37,422 bases of DNA, from the NCBI RefSeq assembly GCF_000429365.1, contig NZ_AUBS01000034.1, positions 1 through 37,422 of the forward strand, written 5' to 3'. The notes beneath the pieces were generated by a model. It was not told where the DNA came from. It searched no databases and saw only the letters and a program-made list of their open reading frames with translations. This DNA is from Pseudodonghicola xiamenensis DSM 18339. Its GTDB lineage: Bacteria; Pseudomonadota; Alphaproteobacteria; Rhodobacterales; Rhodobacteraceae. The position numbers were made by a program, and so were the translations under genes. This document shows positions 27,583 through 35,892 of the stretch, one piece after another (position 1 is the stretch's first letter; the number at the start of each line of letters is the position of its first letter).

Positions 27583-28080
27583 ATGGCTGAAACCGAAGGC
27601 ATGGATTTCAACGACATTCCGATCCTCCTGCGCCGCAAGATCGAGGCGATGATCCTGAAGCACGTGCTTGACGTGATCACCGAACGTTCGGGCCGCGAAG
27701 AGGCCGAGGCGGTGATCGGCGCCGCCTGTTCGAAATCCGCGATCGAGCAGGGCCAGATGCTGGCCGAGGCGCTGGGGCATGCTCCGGACCTGACCGATTT
27801 CGCCGCCATCCAGCCGGCCTGGACCCGCGAGGATGCGCTCAGGATCGAGACGCTGGAAGCCTCCGAGGAGAAGATGGATTTCAACGTCACCCGTTGCCGC
27901 TATGCCGAGATGTATCGCGACATGGGGATCGGCGATATCGGTCATCTGCTGTCCTGCAACCGCGATGGCGATTTCTGTATCGGCTATAACCCGGAGATCG
28001 AGATGACCCGCACCCAGACCATCATGAAGGGCGCGTCACATTGCGATTTCCGTTACCGCATGAAGAAGAAGGAGGCCTGA
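27583..28080 (+). CDS. L-2-amino-thiazoline-4-carboxylate (ATC) hydrolase-like protein
   Basis: A 165-residue cytoplasmic protein of the ATC_hyd family. The C-terminal half carries the family pattern: C105-R-Y-A-E, then C125-N-R-D-G-D-F-C132-I-G-Y-N-P, then GASHC154DFRYR. In Pseudomonas the named member opens the thiazoline ring of L-ATC to N-carbamoyl-L-cysteine. The N-terminal half is helical (ILLRRKIEAMILKHVLDV). A CAGGAGA site precedes ATG 27583. It is followed 3 bp later by an M20 amidohydrolase, which could remove the N-carbamoyl/acyl group. Family call is good, but members may act on other compounds. Confidence 0.78.
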   Translation: MAETEGMDFNDIPILLRRKIEAMILKHVLDVITERSGREEAEAVIGAACSKSAIEQGQMLAEALGHAPDLTDFAAIQPAWTREDALRIETLEASEEKMDFNVTRCRYAEMYRDMGIGDIGHLLSCNRDGDFCIGYNPEIEMTRTQTIMKGASHCDFRYRMKKKEA

Positions 28081-28083
28081 TCT

Positions 28084-29253
28084 ATGGCCGTTGAAAACTG
28101 GGTCGCCAAGGAGGTCGCTGGGCTGACCGAATTCCGCCGCGACCTGCACCAGAACCCCGAATTGCTTTATGATCTGCCGCGCACGGCCCAGACGGTGGCC
28201 GAGGCGCTGCGCGCCGCCGGTGTGGACGAGGTTCATGAAGGCATCGGCAAGACCGGTGTGGTGGGCGTGATCCGGGGGCAGAGCAATGCCTCGGGCCGCA
28301 CCATCGGGCTGCGCGCCGATATGGACGCGCTGCCGATCAAGGAAGAGACTGGCAAGCCCTGGGCCTCGCAGACCGAGGGAAAGATGCATGCCTGCGGTCA
28401 TGATGGACATACCACCATGCTGCTCGGCGCCGCAAAGCATCTGGCCGAAAGCCGGGCCTTCGATGGCACGGTGATCGTGATCTTCCAGCCCGCGGAAGAG
28501 GGCGGCGCCGGCGCCCGCGCGATGATCGAGGACGGCCTGTTCAAACGTTGGCCCTGTCACGAGGTTTACGGCATGCACAACCGGCCGAACCTGCCGCTCG
28601 GCCAGTTCACCATCGCGCCGGGGCCGATCATGGGCTCGGTCGACGAGGTGAAGATCACCATCACCGGCCGCGGCGGCCACGCGGCGCGCCCGGAACAGAC
28701 GCTCGACCCGCTGCCGATGGCGGCGGCGCTGCTGCAGGCGGTGCAGACGTTGATTTCGCGCAACAAGGATCCGATCGACAGCGCGGTGATCTCGCTTTGT
28801 ACCATCCACGCCGGGAATGCCTTCAATGTCATTCCCCAGGCGGTGGAGATGACCGGCACCGTGCGTACCCTGCGCGAAGAAGTGCGCGATATGGTCGAAA
28901 CCCGGATGCGGGCGATGGTCGAACATATCGCCTTGGCCTTCGGCGGCGAGGGCAAGCTGGAGTATACCCGGCATTACCCGGTTACGGTGAACCACGAACG
29001 GGAAACCGAGCTGGCGGCCAAGGCTGCGCAGGAGGTGGCGGGCGTCGAGAACGTGCATCTCGACATGCCGCAGACCCTGGGGGGAGAGGATTTCTCCTTC
29101 ATGCTCAACGAGGTGCCGGGCGCGATGATCAATGTCGGCAACGGCCCCTCGGCGGGGCTGCATCACCCGATGTATGACTTCAACGACGATGTGATCGCCT
29201 GGGGCTGTTCCTATTGGACCACGCTGGTCCGCCAGCGGCTGCCGCTGGCATGA
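28084..29253 (+). CDS. M20-family amidohydrolase (hippurate/N-acyl-amino-acid hydrolase type)
   Basis: A 389-residue zinc/manganese amidohydrolase of the M20D type. ADMDALPIKEETG (78-90) and HACGHDGHT (102-110, metal Cys104 and His106) are clear. The catalytic Glu pair is E138-E139 in QPAEEGG, and the C-terminal metal His is in LHHPMYDFND. No signal peptide. Members cleave N-acyl, N-carbamoyl or related amides of amino acids. As last gene after the ATC hydrolase it could release free cysteine or another amino acid. Two stem-loops follow the stop. Confidence 0.9.
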   Translation: MAVENWVAKEVAGLTEFRRDLHQNPELLYDLPRTAQTVAEALRAAGVDEVHEGIGKTGVVGVIRGQSNASGRTIGLRADMDALPIKEETGKPWASQTEGKMHACGHDGHTTMLLGAAKHLAESRAFDGTVIVIFQPAEEGGAGARAMIEDGLFKRWPCHEVYGMHNRPNLPLGQFTIAPGPIMGSVDEVKITITGRGGHAARPEQTLDPLPMAAALLQAVQTLISRNKDPIDSAVISLCTIHAGNAFNVIPQAVEMTGTVRTLREEVRDMVETRMRAMVEHIALAFGGEGKLEYTRHYPVTVNHERETELAAKAAQEVAGVENVHLDMPQTLGGEDFSFMLNEVPGAMINVGNGPSAGLHHPMYDFNDDVIAWGCSYWTTLVRQRLPLA

Positions 29254-29258
29254 TGTTG

Positions 29259-29330
29259 CAGCGGCGCGGTGCCCCAGGGGCCGCGCTGCTGTGCCAAGGC
29301 GCGCGTTGGGGTGTAGCTTTGGCGCCTTTT
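29259..29330 (+). terminator. Double stem-loop terminator after the second operon
   Basis: Stem one pairs CAGC-G-GCGCGG (29259-29269) with CCGCGC-T-GCTG (29281-29291). Stem two pairs GCCAAGGC (29293-29300) with GCTTTGGC (29316-29323), followed by GCC and TTTT (29327-29330). The alternative AAGGCGC/GCGCCTT pairing ends directly at the T-run. Position after the last gene of a long operon fits intrinsic termination. Confidence 0.7.
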
Positions 29331-29412
29331 GCCGGTGACTGGCGCGAATTGCCGGTTTCGGTCGGATGAGGCTGGCGTAGACTGGCCGCAGCAACCGACG
29401 GAAGAGGCGCAT

Positions 29413-30252
29413 ATGAAACGCATTCTTATTACTGGCGCGGCCAGTGGCTTCGGCAAGGGGCTGGCACTGGCCCTGGCTGCAAAAGGCCACCACGTCATCG
29501 CCGGCGTGCAATACCCGCAGCAGCGGACCGATCTTTTGGCTGAGGCCCGGGCGGCGGATGTGCAGATGCGGATCATCAAGCTCGATATCACCCGGGCTGA
29601 CGATCGTGCCCGCGCCTTTGCCCATGACATCGACATTCTGGTCAACAACGCCGGCCAGATGCAGGCCGGGCCGGTGGCAGAAATGCCGATGGATCGGGTG
29701 CGCGAGAATTTCGAGGTGAATGTCTTCGGCACCTTGGCGATGATCCAGGGGGTCGTGCCGCAGATGGCCGAGCGCGGGGCGGGCAAGATCGTCACCGTCA
29801 CCTCGATGGGGGGGCTGATCACCGTGCCCTTCGCTGCCGTCTATACCGCCACCAAACACGCGCTCGAAGGGCTGATCGAAGGGCTGAGGACGGAATTGGC
29901 CGAGACCGGCATTGAATTCTGCACCGCCAATCCGGGCATCTTCGGCACTGGTTTCAATGATCGCGGCGCCGAGACGGCGCTGGAATGGTTCGATCCGAAA
30001 ACCTCATTGTCGCGTTCGCCGCTGTTGGCGCAGTTCGACTTCATCGGGGGCGATGCGCCGATCCCGGGCCAGCTTGACCCGCAGATCATGGTCGATGCGC
30101 TGGTCGATATCTGCGAATCCGATAACGCCCGGTTCCGCAACGTGGTGCCGGCGGAAACCGAAGCCTGGATCAAGATGATGCAGAAACAGGCCTGGATCGC
30201 GCATAAGAACGATCCGATCTATCTCGATCCGACGGTGGCGGCCCATGACTGA
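29413..30252 (+). CDS. SDR-family oxidoreductase
   Basis: A 279-residue classical SDR. TGAASGFG is at about 7-14, NNAG is in LVNNAGQM, and TSMGG (catalytic Ser) precedes YTATK (catalytic Tyr and Lys). A C-terminal tail of about 60 residues beyond the core may shape the substrate site. ATG 29413 follows GGAAGAGG. Its last 8 bases overlap the AraC regulator start, so the two are translationally coupled. Substrate unknown. Confidence 0.9.
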   Translation: MKRILITGAASGFGKGLALALAAKGHHVIAGVQYPQQRTDLLAEARAADVQMRIIKLDITRADDRARAFAHDIDILVNNAGQMQAGPVAEMPMDRVRENFEVNVFGTLAMIQGVVPQMAERGAGKIVTVTSMGGLITVPFAAVYTATKHALEGLIEGLRTELAETGIEFCTANPGIFGTGFNDRGAETALEWFDPKTSLSRSPLLAQFDFIGGDAPIPGQLDPQIMVDALVDICESDNARFRNVVPAETEAWIKMMQKQAWIAHKNDPIYLDPTVAAHD

Positions 30253-31177
30253 GCGTTTTCACCTCGGCCCCGGTACGCTGGCCTATGCCCGAGCGCTGGG
30301 TTTTGACGTCCGGCTGGGCGGGCACAAGTCCTTGGCGCTGGAGCCGCGGGTCTATTACGGGCTGTTCAGTCAGCCCGGGCTGGACGTGGCGCAGATCTAT
30401 CACGGTGTGATCGCGCATTTCGGGTTCGAAACGCTTGATCCGGCGTTGCTGATCGGCCTGTGCAGCGAAACCTTGGCGGCCGCGGCGCTGCGGATGGCGC
30501 ATTACAAGTCGCTGATCGGCCCGCTCGGGCTCGATGTCGGGCAGGACGGGGGCGGGCTGCAACTTCGGTTTCACTGGCCCGATCAACCGCCGGTGCCGCC
30601 GCTGTTGCTGGCGATCGAGGCGCTGTTCTGGGGCGCGCTTGCGCGTCGCGGTCCGGTCGAGCCACAGCAGCCCCTGAGGGTGATCCTGCCGGAGCTGCCG
30701 CCCGAGCGGGAGATCTTTGAAAAGGTGATCGGTGCCAAGGTGACGCTGGGGGCGCAGCAGGAAATCCATTTTTCCGCTCAGGCTGCGGCGGCCCCTTTCG
30801 CGGGGCGGCGTGATGATCTGGTCACCGTGCTCGAGCGCAGCCTTTGCGTTGTCGCGACCGACCGCAGTTTCATCACCGCGCTGCGCCAGGCGCTGACCGC
30901 AGCCTTGCCGGCGGGACGTGCCAGCATCGCCACCGTCGCCACCGAACTGGGGATGAGCCGGCGCACCCTGCAGCGGCGGCTGGGTGAGGCCGGCACCAGT
31001 TTTCGGCAGGAGTTGATGGCGGTACGTGCCGCGCTCGACGCGCAGTTGATCGAGGCGCGCGGTCACTCCTCGGCCGAAGCTGCCTTTCTGCTGGGGTTTC
31101 GCGATGTGAATTCACTTTACCGCGCCCGCAAGAGTTGGGATGGCGCCGACACCCGTGGGGTCGAGGCGGCGGAATGA
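30245..31177 (+). CDS. AraC-family transcriptional regulator
   Basis: A 310-residue regulator. The N-terminal two-thirds resemble the arabinose-binding-like domain of the OruR/ArgR-type group (PF12625-like). The C-terminal helix-turn-helix pair is at about 220-300, with IATVATELGMSRRTLQRRL and AAFLLGFRDVNSLYRA. The gene starts inside the SDR end and overlaps the SRPBCC gene by 4 bp. It probably controls this three-gene unit; the effector is unknown. Confidence 0.9.
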   Translation: MTERFHLGPGTLAYARALGFDVRLGGHKSLALEPRVYYGLFSQPGLDVAQIYHGVIAHFGFETLDPALLIGLCSETLAAAALRMAHYKSLIGPLGLDVGQDGGGLQLRFHWPDQPPVPPLLLAIEALFWGALARRGPVEPQQPLRVILPELPPEREIFEKVIGAKVTLGAQQEIHFSAQAAAAPFAGRRDDLVTVLERSLCVVATDRSFITALRQALTAALPAGRASIATVATELGMSRRTLQRRLGEAGTSFRQELMAVRAALDAQLIEARGHSSAEAAFLLGFRDVNSLYRARKSWDGADTRGVEAAE

Positions 31178-31677
31178 CCGCAGCGGCCCGGATTTTCACC
31201 GACGATCGGGGGCGGCCCGCCATTTCGACCGAGATCGTGATCGACGCGCCGATGGAACTGGTCTGGGCGGTGCTGACCGATTTCACGGCAATGCCGCAGT
31301 GGTCGGATAGTTTCCTGGGGCTGGAGGGGCCGTTCGAGGCGGGGGGGGATGTCGTTGCCAGTTTTCGCATGTTCGGGCGGATCACCCGCGTTTGCCACCC
31401 GCTGGTGCATTGGCTGGAGGGGAAGGACCGGCGGATGTTCGGCTGGACCGCGCCCACGAGCGAAGGCGGCCGGATCTTGGACGATCACCGATATATCGTT
31501 GAACGTCTGGGCGATGGGCGGACCCGGTTTGTCCAGACCGATGCCTTTTCCAATGCGCCCCGGCTGCTGGCGCCGCTGATGCTGCGGCTGCTACGGCGCT
31601 GGTACATGCGGTTCAACGCGGCGCTGAAGGCCCGGGCCGAAGCGCTTCATGTGGCCGGCGTGGAGGCAACGGTTTAA
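31174..31677 (+). CDS. SRPBCC-family (START/Bet v1-like) protein
   Basis: A 167-residue protein of the polyketide-cyclase/START-like fold. The start TEIVIDAPMELVWAVLTDF is the usual first strand and helix of this family. FGWTAPTSEGGRILDDHRY and a C-terminal helix LLRRWYMRFNAALKARAEAL close the cup. Such proteins bind small hydrophobic ligands. It is last in the SDR-AraC unit and converges on the secretion locus. A short GCCCC/GGGGC hairpin lies in the 54-bp gap after it. No reaction can be assigned. Confidence 0.82.
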   Translation: MTAAARIFTDDRGRPAISTEIVIDAPMELVWAVLTDFTAMPQWSDSFLGLEGPFEAGGDVVASFRMFGRITRVCHPLVHWLEGKDRRMFGWTAPTSEGGRILDDHRYIVERLGDGRTRFVQTDAFSNAPRLLAPLMLRLLRRWYMRFNAALKARAEALHVAGVEATV

Positions 31678-31731
31678 CGGTTGCTGTCCGGTCTGGCCTG
31701 GGCGGCGGGGAGGGCGGCCCCTGGAGGGGGC

Positions 31732-33237
31732 TCAGCTCTCGCGGAAACTCAGGCGCAGACTGTCCATCATCGGTTTGAACAGATAGCGCGCCAGGCTGCG
31801 CTCTCCGGTCAGCAGCATGACATCGGCGGGCATCCCCGACAGGATCTGCACGTCATGGCCGAGCGCGCTGACATCCTCCGGGGTGACCGTCACCTTGACC
31901 AGGAAATAGGGTTCTCCGGTGCGGTCGTCCTGCAGCCGGTCGGCGGCGACGACCGAAACCGTGCCATAGAGATGCGGCAGATTGCGCTGGCTGTAGGCCG
32001 TCAGCAGGACCCGGGCCGACATGCCGGGATAGACCGTTTCGATATCGTTCGGCCTGACCCTTGCGTCGATCACCAGCCGCCCGTCGTCGGGCACGATGTC
32101 AAGGATATCGCCGCCGGGTTCCAGCACGCCACCGTTTTCGGTGGTGACCCGCAGGTTCAGGACCCGCCCCGAGATCGGCGCCAGAATTTGGGTGCGGCTG
32201 AGTGCGTCGAGCCGTTCGGGCAGGCTGGAGCGCATCGAGGCCAGTTCCGAGCGGATTTGCGCCAGGTCCGAGCTGACATCCTCCATACCCTGCTGGCGGG
32301 TGGCGACAAGCTGAAGCTCGGTCTCGCCGATCTGTTGCTGCAATCGCGCGACCGTGGCGCGATTTTGCGCCTGATCGGCTTGCAGGCTGGCCAGGCCGCG
32401 TTGCAAGCCCAGCACTTGCGGCAGGCGGTTGAGCCCGCGTTCATAAAGCTGATCTGTCATTTCCAACTCCTGTTGCAGCAGCTCGATCTGCCGGTCCTGC
32501 GCGGCGATGACCTGCTGCAGGCCGCCGATTTCGGTCCTGAGCTGATCCATCCGCTTGGTCAGGATATGTTCGCGCGATGCCTGGGTGTCGCGCCGGGTCC
32601 GGAACAGGTTGCGTTGCGCCGAGATCAGCGGTCCCGGGGCGGCGGAATGGCGGGCCATCTCCTCCTCGGGAAAGTTGATCTCGGGGGCAGAGGTCAGCTC
32701 AGCTTCCAGTCGCGCCTCGGCAGCCAGCAGGAAGACCAGCCGTTCGCGCAGTTCCTCCACCCGGGCGCGGGCGCGGACGGTGTCCAGGGTGACCAGCACG
32801 TCGCCGGCGGTGACATGATCGCCTTCGCGCACATGGATATGCTTGATGATGCCGCCTTCGAGATGCTGCACCGTCTTGCGGCTGCCATCGGGATTCACCA
32901 CGCCGACGGCCAGCGCGGCGCTGGCGAGCGGCGCGAGAAAGGCCCAGGCGCCGAACCCGCCGAAGAACAGCAGCGCCGCCAGAAGCCCGAGCAATCGCGG
33001 GCCACGGGTGACCTGCGACAACGCGGTGACGGGGCGAAAGCCGGGGCGGCGGCGCAGCGCCCGGACGGCGAGAATGGTCAGAACCAGGAGCGCCAGCGCG
33101 GCCGGGGCCAGGATGGTCATCAGCTCCTGTGTGCCGGGTGTGCCGGTCAGCACCGCCTCCCAGGCGACCGAGATTTCATGCCAGCCGGTCCCGATCCAGG
33201 TTGCGGCCATGGCGAACAGTTCCTTGATCCGATCCAT
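31732..33237 (-). CDS. HlyD-family type I secretion periplasmic adaptor, with extra N-terminal membrane helix
   Basis: A 501-residue membrane-fusion protein bridging the exporter ATPase and an outer-membrane channel. The family transmembrane segment is at about 82-103 (LLGLLAALLFFGGFGAWAFL). It is followed by GVVNPDGSRKTVQHLEGGII, where the lipoyl/biotinyl-like half begins. Long heptad-rich coiled coils span about 170-310, then the second lipoyl half APISGRVLNL and a beta-barrel. Before the usual start lie about 75 extra residues with a second hydrophobic stretch at 40-61 (MTILAPAALALLVLTILAV). Typical PrtE/HlyD proteins have one N-terminal helix. The gene follows the exporter by 1 bp and is last of the locus. 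Confidence 0.9.
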   Translation of the reverse strand: MDRIKELFAMAATWIGTGWHEISVAWEAVLTGTPGTQELMTILAPAALALLVLTILAVRALRRRPGFRPVTALSQVTRGPRLLGLLAALLFFGGFGAWAFLAPLASAALAVGVVNPDGSRKTVQHLEGGIIKHIHVREGDHVTAGDVLVTLDTVRARARVEELRERLVFLLAAEARLEAELTSAPEINFPEEEMARHSAAPGPLISAQRNLFRTRRDTQASREHILTKRMDQLRTEIGGLQQVIAAQDRQIELLQQELEMTDQLYERGLNRLPQVLGLQRGLASLQADQAQNRATVARLQQQIGETELQLVATRQQGMEDVSSDLAQIRSELASMRSSLPERLDALSRTQILAPISGRVLNLRVTTENGGVLEPGGDILDIVPDDGRLVIDARVRPNDIETVYPGMSARVLLTAYSQRNLPHLYGTVSVVAADRLQDDRTGEPYFLVKVTVTPEDVSALGHDVQILSGMPADVMLLTGERSLARYLFKPMMDSLRLSFRES

Positions 33238-33238
33238 T

Positions 33239-34942
33239 TCATACCCTCGCTTCCGCTACCCGCCGAGGTTTGACCGGGGCGGGTTTCATCATGGAGCTCA
33301 GAATTTCGTCGCGCGGGCCGAACCGGGCCAGCCCGCCCTCTTTCAGCACAGCCACCATATCGGCGAAGCGCAGCAGCGCCGGGGCGTGCGAGACGAAGAT
33401 CACCGTCTTGCCGCGTTCTTTCAGATCCCGGATCATCGCTGCCAGCGCCAGTTCGCCATTGCCGTCGAGATTGCTGTCGGGTTCGTCCAAGGCGATGACG
33501 CTGGGATCGCCGTAAAGCGCGCGTGCCATGGCGATCCGCTGTTTCTGTCCACCCGAGAGCGTATCACTGTAAGGGCCGGTCTCGGTCTCATAGCCTTCGG
33601 GCAGGCTCAGGATCAGGTCATGGGCCCCGGCCCGGCGGCTGGCCTCGAGCACGAGGTGCGTTTCCGGCGGGCCGAGCCGGGCGATATTCTCGGCGATCGA
33701 GCCGGAGAACAATCGTACCGTCTGCGGCAGATAGCCGATGTGGCGGCCAAGGTCGTCGCTGTCCCATTCCGCCACATCGGCGCCGTCGATCCGTACCGCA
33801 CCGAAGGAGGCGGGCCAGGCGCCGACGAGGCATTTGCACAGGCTCGACTTGCCCGAGCCAGAGGGCCCGATGATTGCCAGCGTGCTGCCGGCGGCCAGGT
33901 GAAACGACAGCCCCTTGAGGATCGGCTCTCCGGTTTCGGGCGCGTGATAGCGCAGCCCGTTGACGTCGATCCTCCCCTTGGGGCGGTCGAGTTCGAGCCG
34001 GTCCTTGCGATCGGGGCATTGGCGAAACAGTTCGCTCAGCCGCGCCGTCGCCTCGCGGTAGGAGCCATAGCTGCGCCAGGCACCGATCGCACGTTCCACC
34101 GGCGCCAGCGCGCGCGACAGGATGATCGAGCCCGCGATCATGCCGCCGGCGGTCAGTTCGGCCTGCAGCACCAGATAGGCGCCGGTGCCCAGCATCAGGA
34201 TCTGGATGATCATCCGCAGGCTGCGCGAGGCGGCGAGAAAGGTGGTGGACAGCGCCCGCGCCCCATCGCTGCGCGCATCGAGCCCGCGTTGCGCATCGCT
34301 CCAGCGTGCGACGGTGCCGCCCATCATGCCAAGTGCGGCCAGCGTTTCGGCATGTTCCATGTAGACGGCGGCATCGGTCCGGTTACGCCGCATCGCGCCG
34401 TTGACCCGGGCCAGCCGCTGGCGGGTCAGCAGATCGTTGAGCACCGCCAGCGCGAAGAGGATCAGCGCGCCGGCGACGGCAATCGCCCCCAGCAGCGGGT
34501 GCATCGCCCAGATCACCGCCAGAAAGACCGGTGTCCAGGGCGCATCGAGAAAGGCCAGCAGCGCATCGCCTGACAGGAAGCTGCGCAGATCGGTCACATC
34601 GCTGGTATCCGCCGCGGCGCGCCCGTCGCGCAGACGCTGACGCATCGCCCGGCGCATCACCTCGCCGGACAGTTCCCGCTCGATCCAGCCGCCGATCCCC
34701 GACAGCATCTGGCGACGGGACAGCTCGATCAGCCCGAAGGTCAGCAATGCGGCGGCGGCGATGCCGCTGAGCCAGAGCAGCGTGCCGTAAGAGCCGCTGG
34801 ACAGCACGCGATCGAAAATCTGCAGCATGTAGACCGAGCTGGTCAGCAGCAGAAGGTTACACAACAGGCTGAGGCCGAGCAGCCACCAGAGCTGTCGGCG
34901 CACCGCGCGCATGACCACTTTCAAAGGGGTTGTTTCCGACAT
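33239..34942 (-). CDS. Type I secretion ABC exporter, permease-ATPase (PrtD/SapD-like)
   Basis: A 567-residue inner-membrane exporter. The N-terminal membrane domain (about 15-300) has hydrophobic helices near 20-40, 55-75, 138-170 and 245-275. The C-terminal ATPase has Walker A GPSGSGKS (359-366), LSGGQ (462-466) and Walker B VIALDEPDSNLD (about 482-493). Its length matches the PrtD/AprD group, which lacks the C39-like domain, so substrates carry an uncleaved C-terminal signal. It lies 30 bp after the SapC-like gene and 1 bp before the adaptor. Its obvious substrate is the large protein at 35893-37422. Confidence 0.93.
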   Translation of the reverse strand: MSETTPLKVVMRAVRRQLWWLLGLSLLCNLLLLTSSVYMLQIFDRVLSSGSYGTLLWLSGIAAAALLTFGLIELSRRQMLSGIGGWIERELSGEVMRRAMRQRLRDGRAAADTSDVTDLRSFLSGDALLAFLDAPWTPVFLAVIWAMHPLLGAIAVAGALILFALAVLNDLLTRQRLARVNGAMRRNRTDAAVYMEHAETLAALGMMGGTVARWSDAQRGLDARSDGARALSTTFLAASRSLRMIIQILMLGTGAYLVLQAELTAGGMIAGSIILSRALAPVERAIGAWRSYGSYREATARLSELFRQCPDRKDRLELDRPKGRIDVNGLRYHAPETGEPILKGLSFHLAAGSTLAIIGPSGSGKSSLCKCLVGAWPASFGAVRIDGADVAEWDSDDLGRHIGYLPQTVRLFSGSIAENIARLGPPETHLVLEASRRAGAHDLILSLPEGYETETGPYSDTLSGGQKQRIAMARALYGDPSVIALDEPDSNLDGNGELALAAMIRDLKERGKTVIFVSHAPALLRFADMVAVLKEGGLARFGPRDEILSSMMKPAPVKPRRVAEARV

Positions 34943-34972
34943 CGGGCGCCTCTTTCCGTTGCTGGGCTGATT

Positions 34973-35767
34973 TCAGTGCGGGGCCACCTGGGCTTGCCGA
35001 GCGATGGTGTCGGTGCTGACAAGCCGCATATCCACCGGGCGGGGCGTGATTTCGCAGGCATCGACCCGCTCGGCCAGCACCTCGAAATTGGTGAAGGAGG
35101 CCCAGTGCATATGCACCGCCTCCAGCCCGCCACTACGCGCAAGCTGCAGCAGGTCGTCATCGGCGAGCTTGGCCAACCGCTCACGCGAGACGGTCATGAA
35201 CCCCCGCAGCGCCCGTTTGCTGTGGCCGGGCAGGGCGATGGTGACGGTCATCGGCTCCAACAGGTCCAGCTCCTCCAGTCTACGGCAGAACCGCTGGGTC
35301 TGCCGGCTGTTGGCGTAATGGGCACCGGTAAAGGCGACGATCTTCTGCAGGAACGGGGTCGCGGTGCCGGTGTCGTCGAACAGGGCCACACCACTGTCGT
35401 CGCGGCGCAGCTCGGGACTGTCGGGCAGCACTGACAGCACCATCTTGTCGCGATCCACGATCTGGGTGCCGAAGAAGGGAAGCTGCCGGAAATGCGCCGG
35501 GATATATTCTCCGGTCCACCGTCCCGCCGCATCGACGAAAAGATTCCGATCCCGGCTCAGCCCGAGGATCGCGACCGGTGACACCCCTTGCGAGGCCCGG
35601 GCGAAGAGAATGGGAAATTCGCGCGCGGCGCGGGGAAATTCCGCCAGGGTGATCGGCGCACTGATCTGCGTCGCGCAATCTTGCCAGTTTCGACCGGGAT
35701 GATAGCTCAGCTTGCCGTGTTTGTCGGGGGTGAGCAGAACCCCGTCGGAAAAGATGGATTGTGCCAT
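34973..35767 (-). CDS. SapC-family protein
   Basis: A 264-residue protein of the SapC family, named from Campylobacter fetus, where sapC stands before the type I exporter genes for S-layer protein. Family-like segments are ISAPITLAEFPRAAREFPIL, ASQGVSPVAILGLSRDRNLF, RWTGEYIPAHFRQLPFF and FTNFEVLAERVDACEI. No signal peptide or membrane helix is visible, so it is probably cytoplasmic. The biochemical role is unknown. It lies between the large surface protein and the exporter on the same strand, suggesting a helper role in secretion. Confidence 0.85.
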   Translation of the reverse strand: MAQSIFSDGVLLTPDKHGKLSYHPGRNWQDCATQISAPITLAEFPRAAREFPILFARASQGVSPVAILGLSRDRNLFVDAAGRWTGEYIPAHFRQLPFFGTQIVDRDKMVLSVLPDSPELRRDDSGVALFDDTGTATPFLQKIVAFTGAHYANSRQTQRFCRRLEELDLLEPMTVTIALPGHSKRALRGFMTVSRERLAKLADDDLLQLARSGGLEAVHMHWASFTNFEVLAERVDACEITPRPVDMRLVSTDTIARQAQVAPH

Positions 35768-35801
35768 GGTTTGCTCCGTCTGATGGGGCCGGATGATGGG
35801 C

Positions 35802-35878
35802 GGCGCGGCCCGGAGCGATCCGGACCGCGCCAGGGCCGGGGACTGGCGTACCTTGGGGGGATCGGAAGCCCCGGCCCT
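35802..35878. terminator. Paired inverted repeats between surface protein and sapC-like gene
   Basis: A 13-bp stem with one mismatch, GGCGCGGCCCGGA (35802-35814) / TCCGGACCGCGCC (35819-35831), has a 4-nt loop. It abuts a perfect 10-bp inverted repeat AGGGCCGGGG (35832-35841) / CCCCGGCCCT (35869-35878). No T-run follows on the minus strand. Partial termination or transcript stabilisation after the abundant surface-protein message is plausible. Confidence 0.55.
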
Positions 35879-35892
35879 TGAGGGAACGAGAG

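Noticed and set aside
28036..29859. Minus-strand open frame of 607 codons spanning the M20 gene, terminator and SDR
   Set aside because: It crosses an intergenic terminator and two clear genes, and has no recognisable domain.
31681..33273. Plus-strand open frame of 530 codons opposite the adaptor
   Set aside because: Gln/His/Gly-rich shadow of the HlyD-type gene, with no domain or ribosome site.
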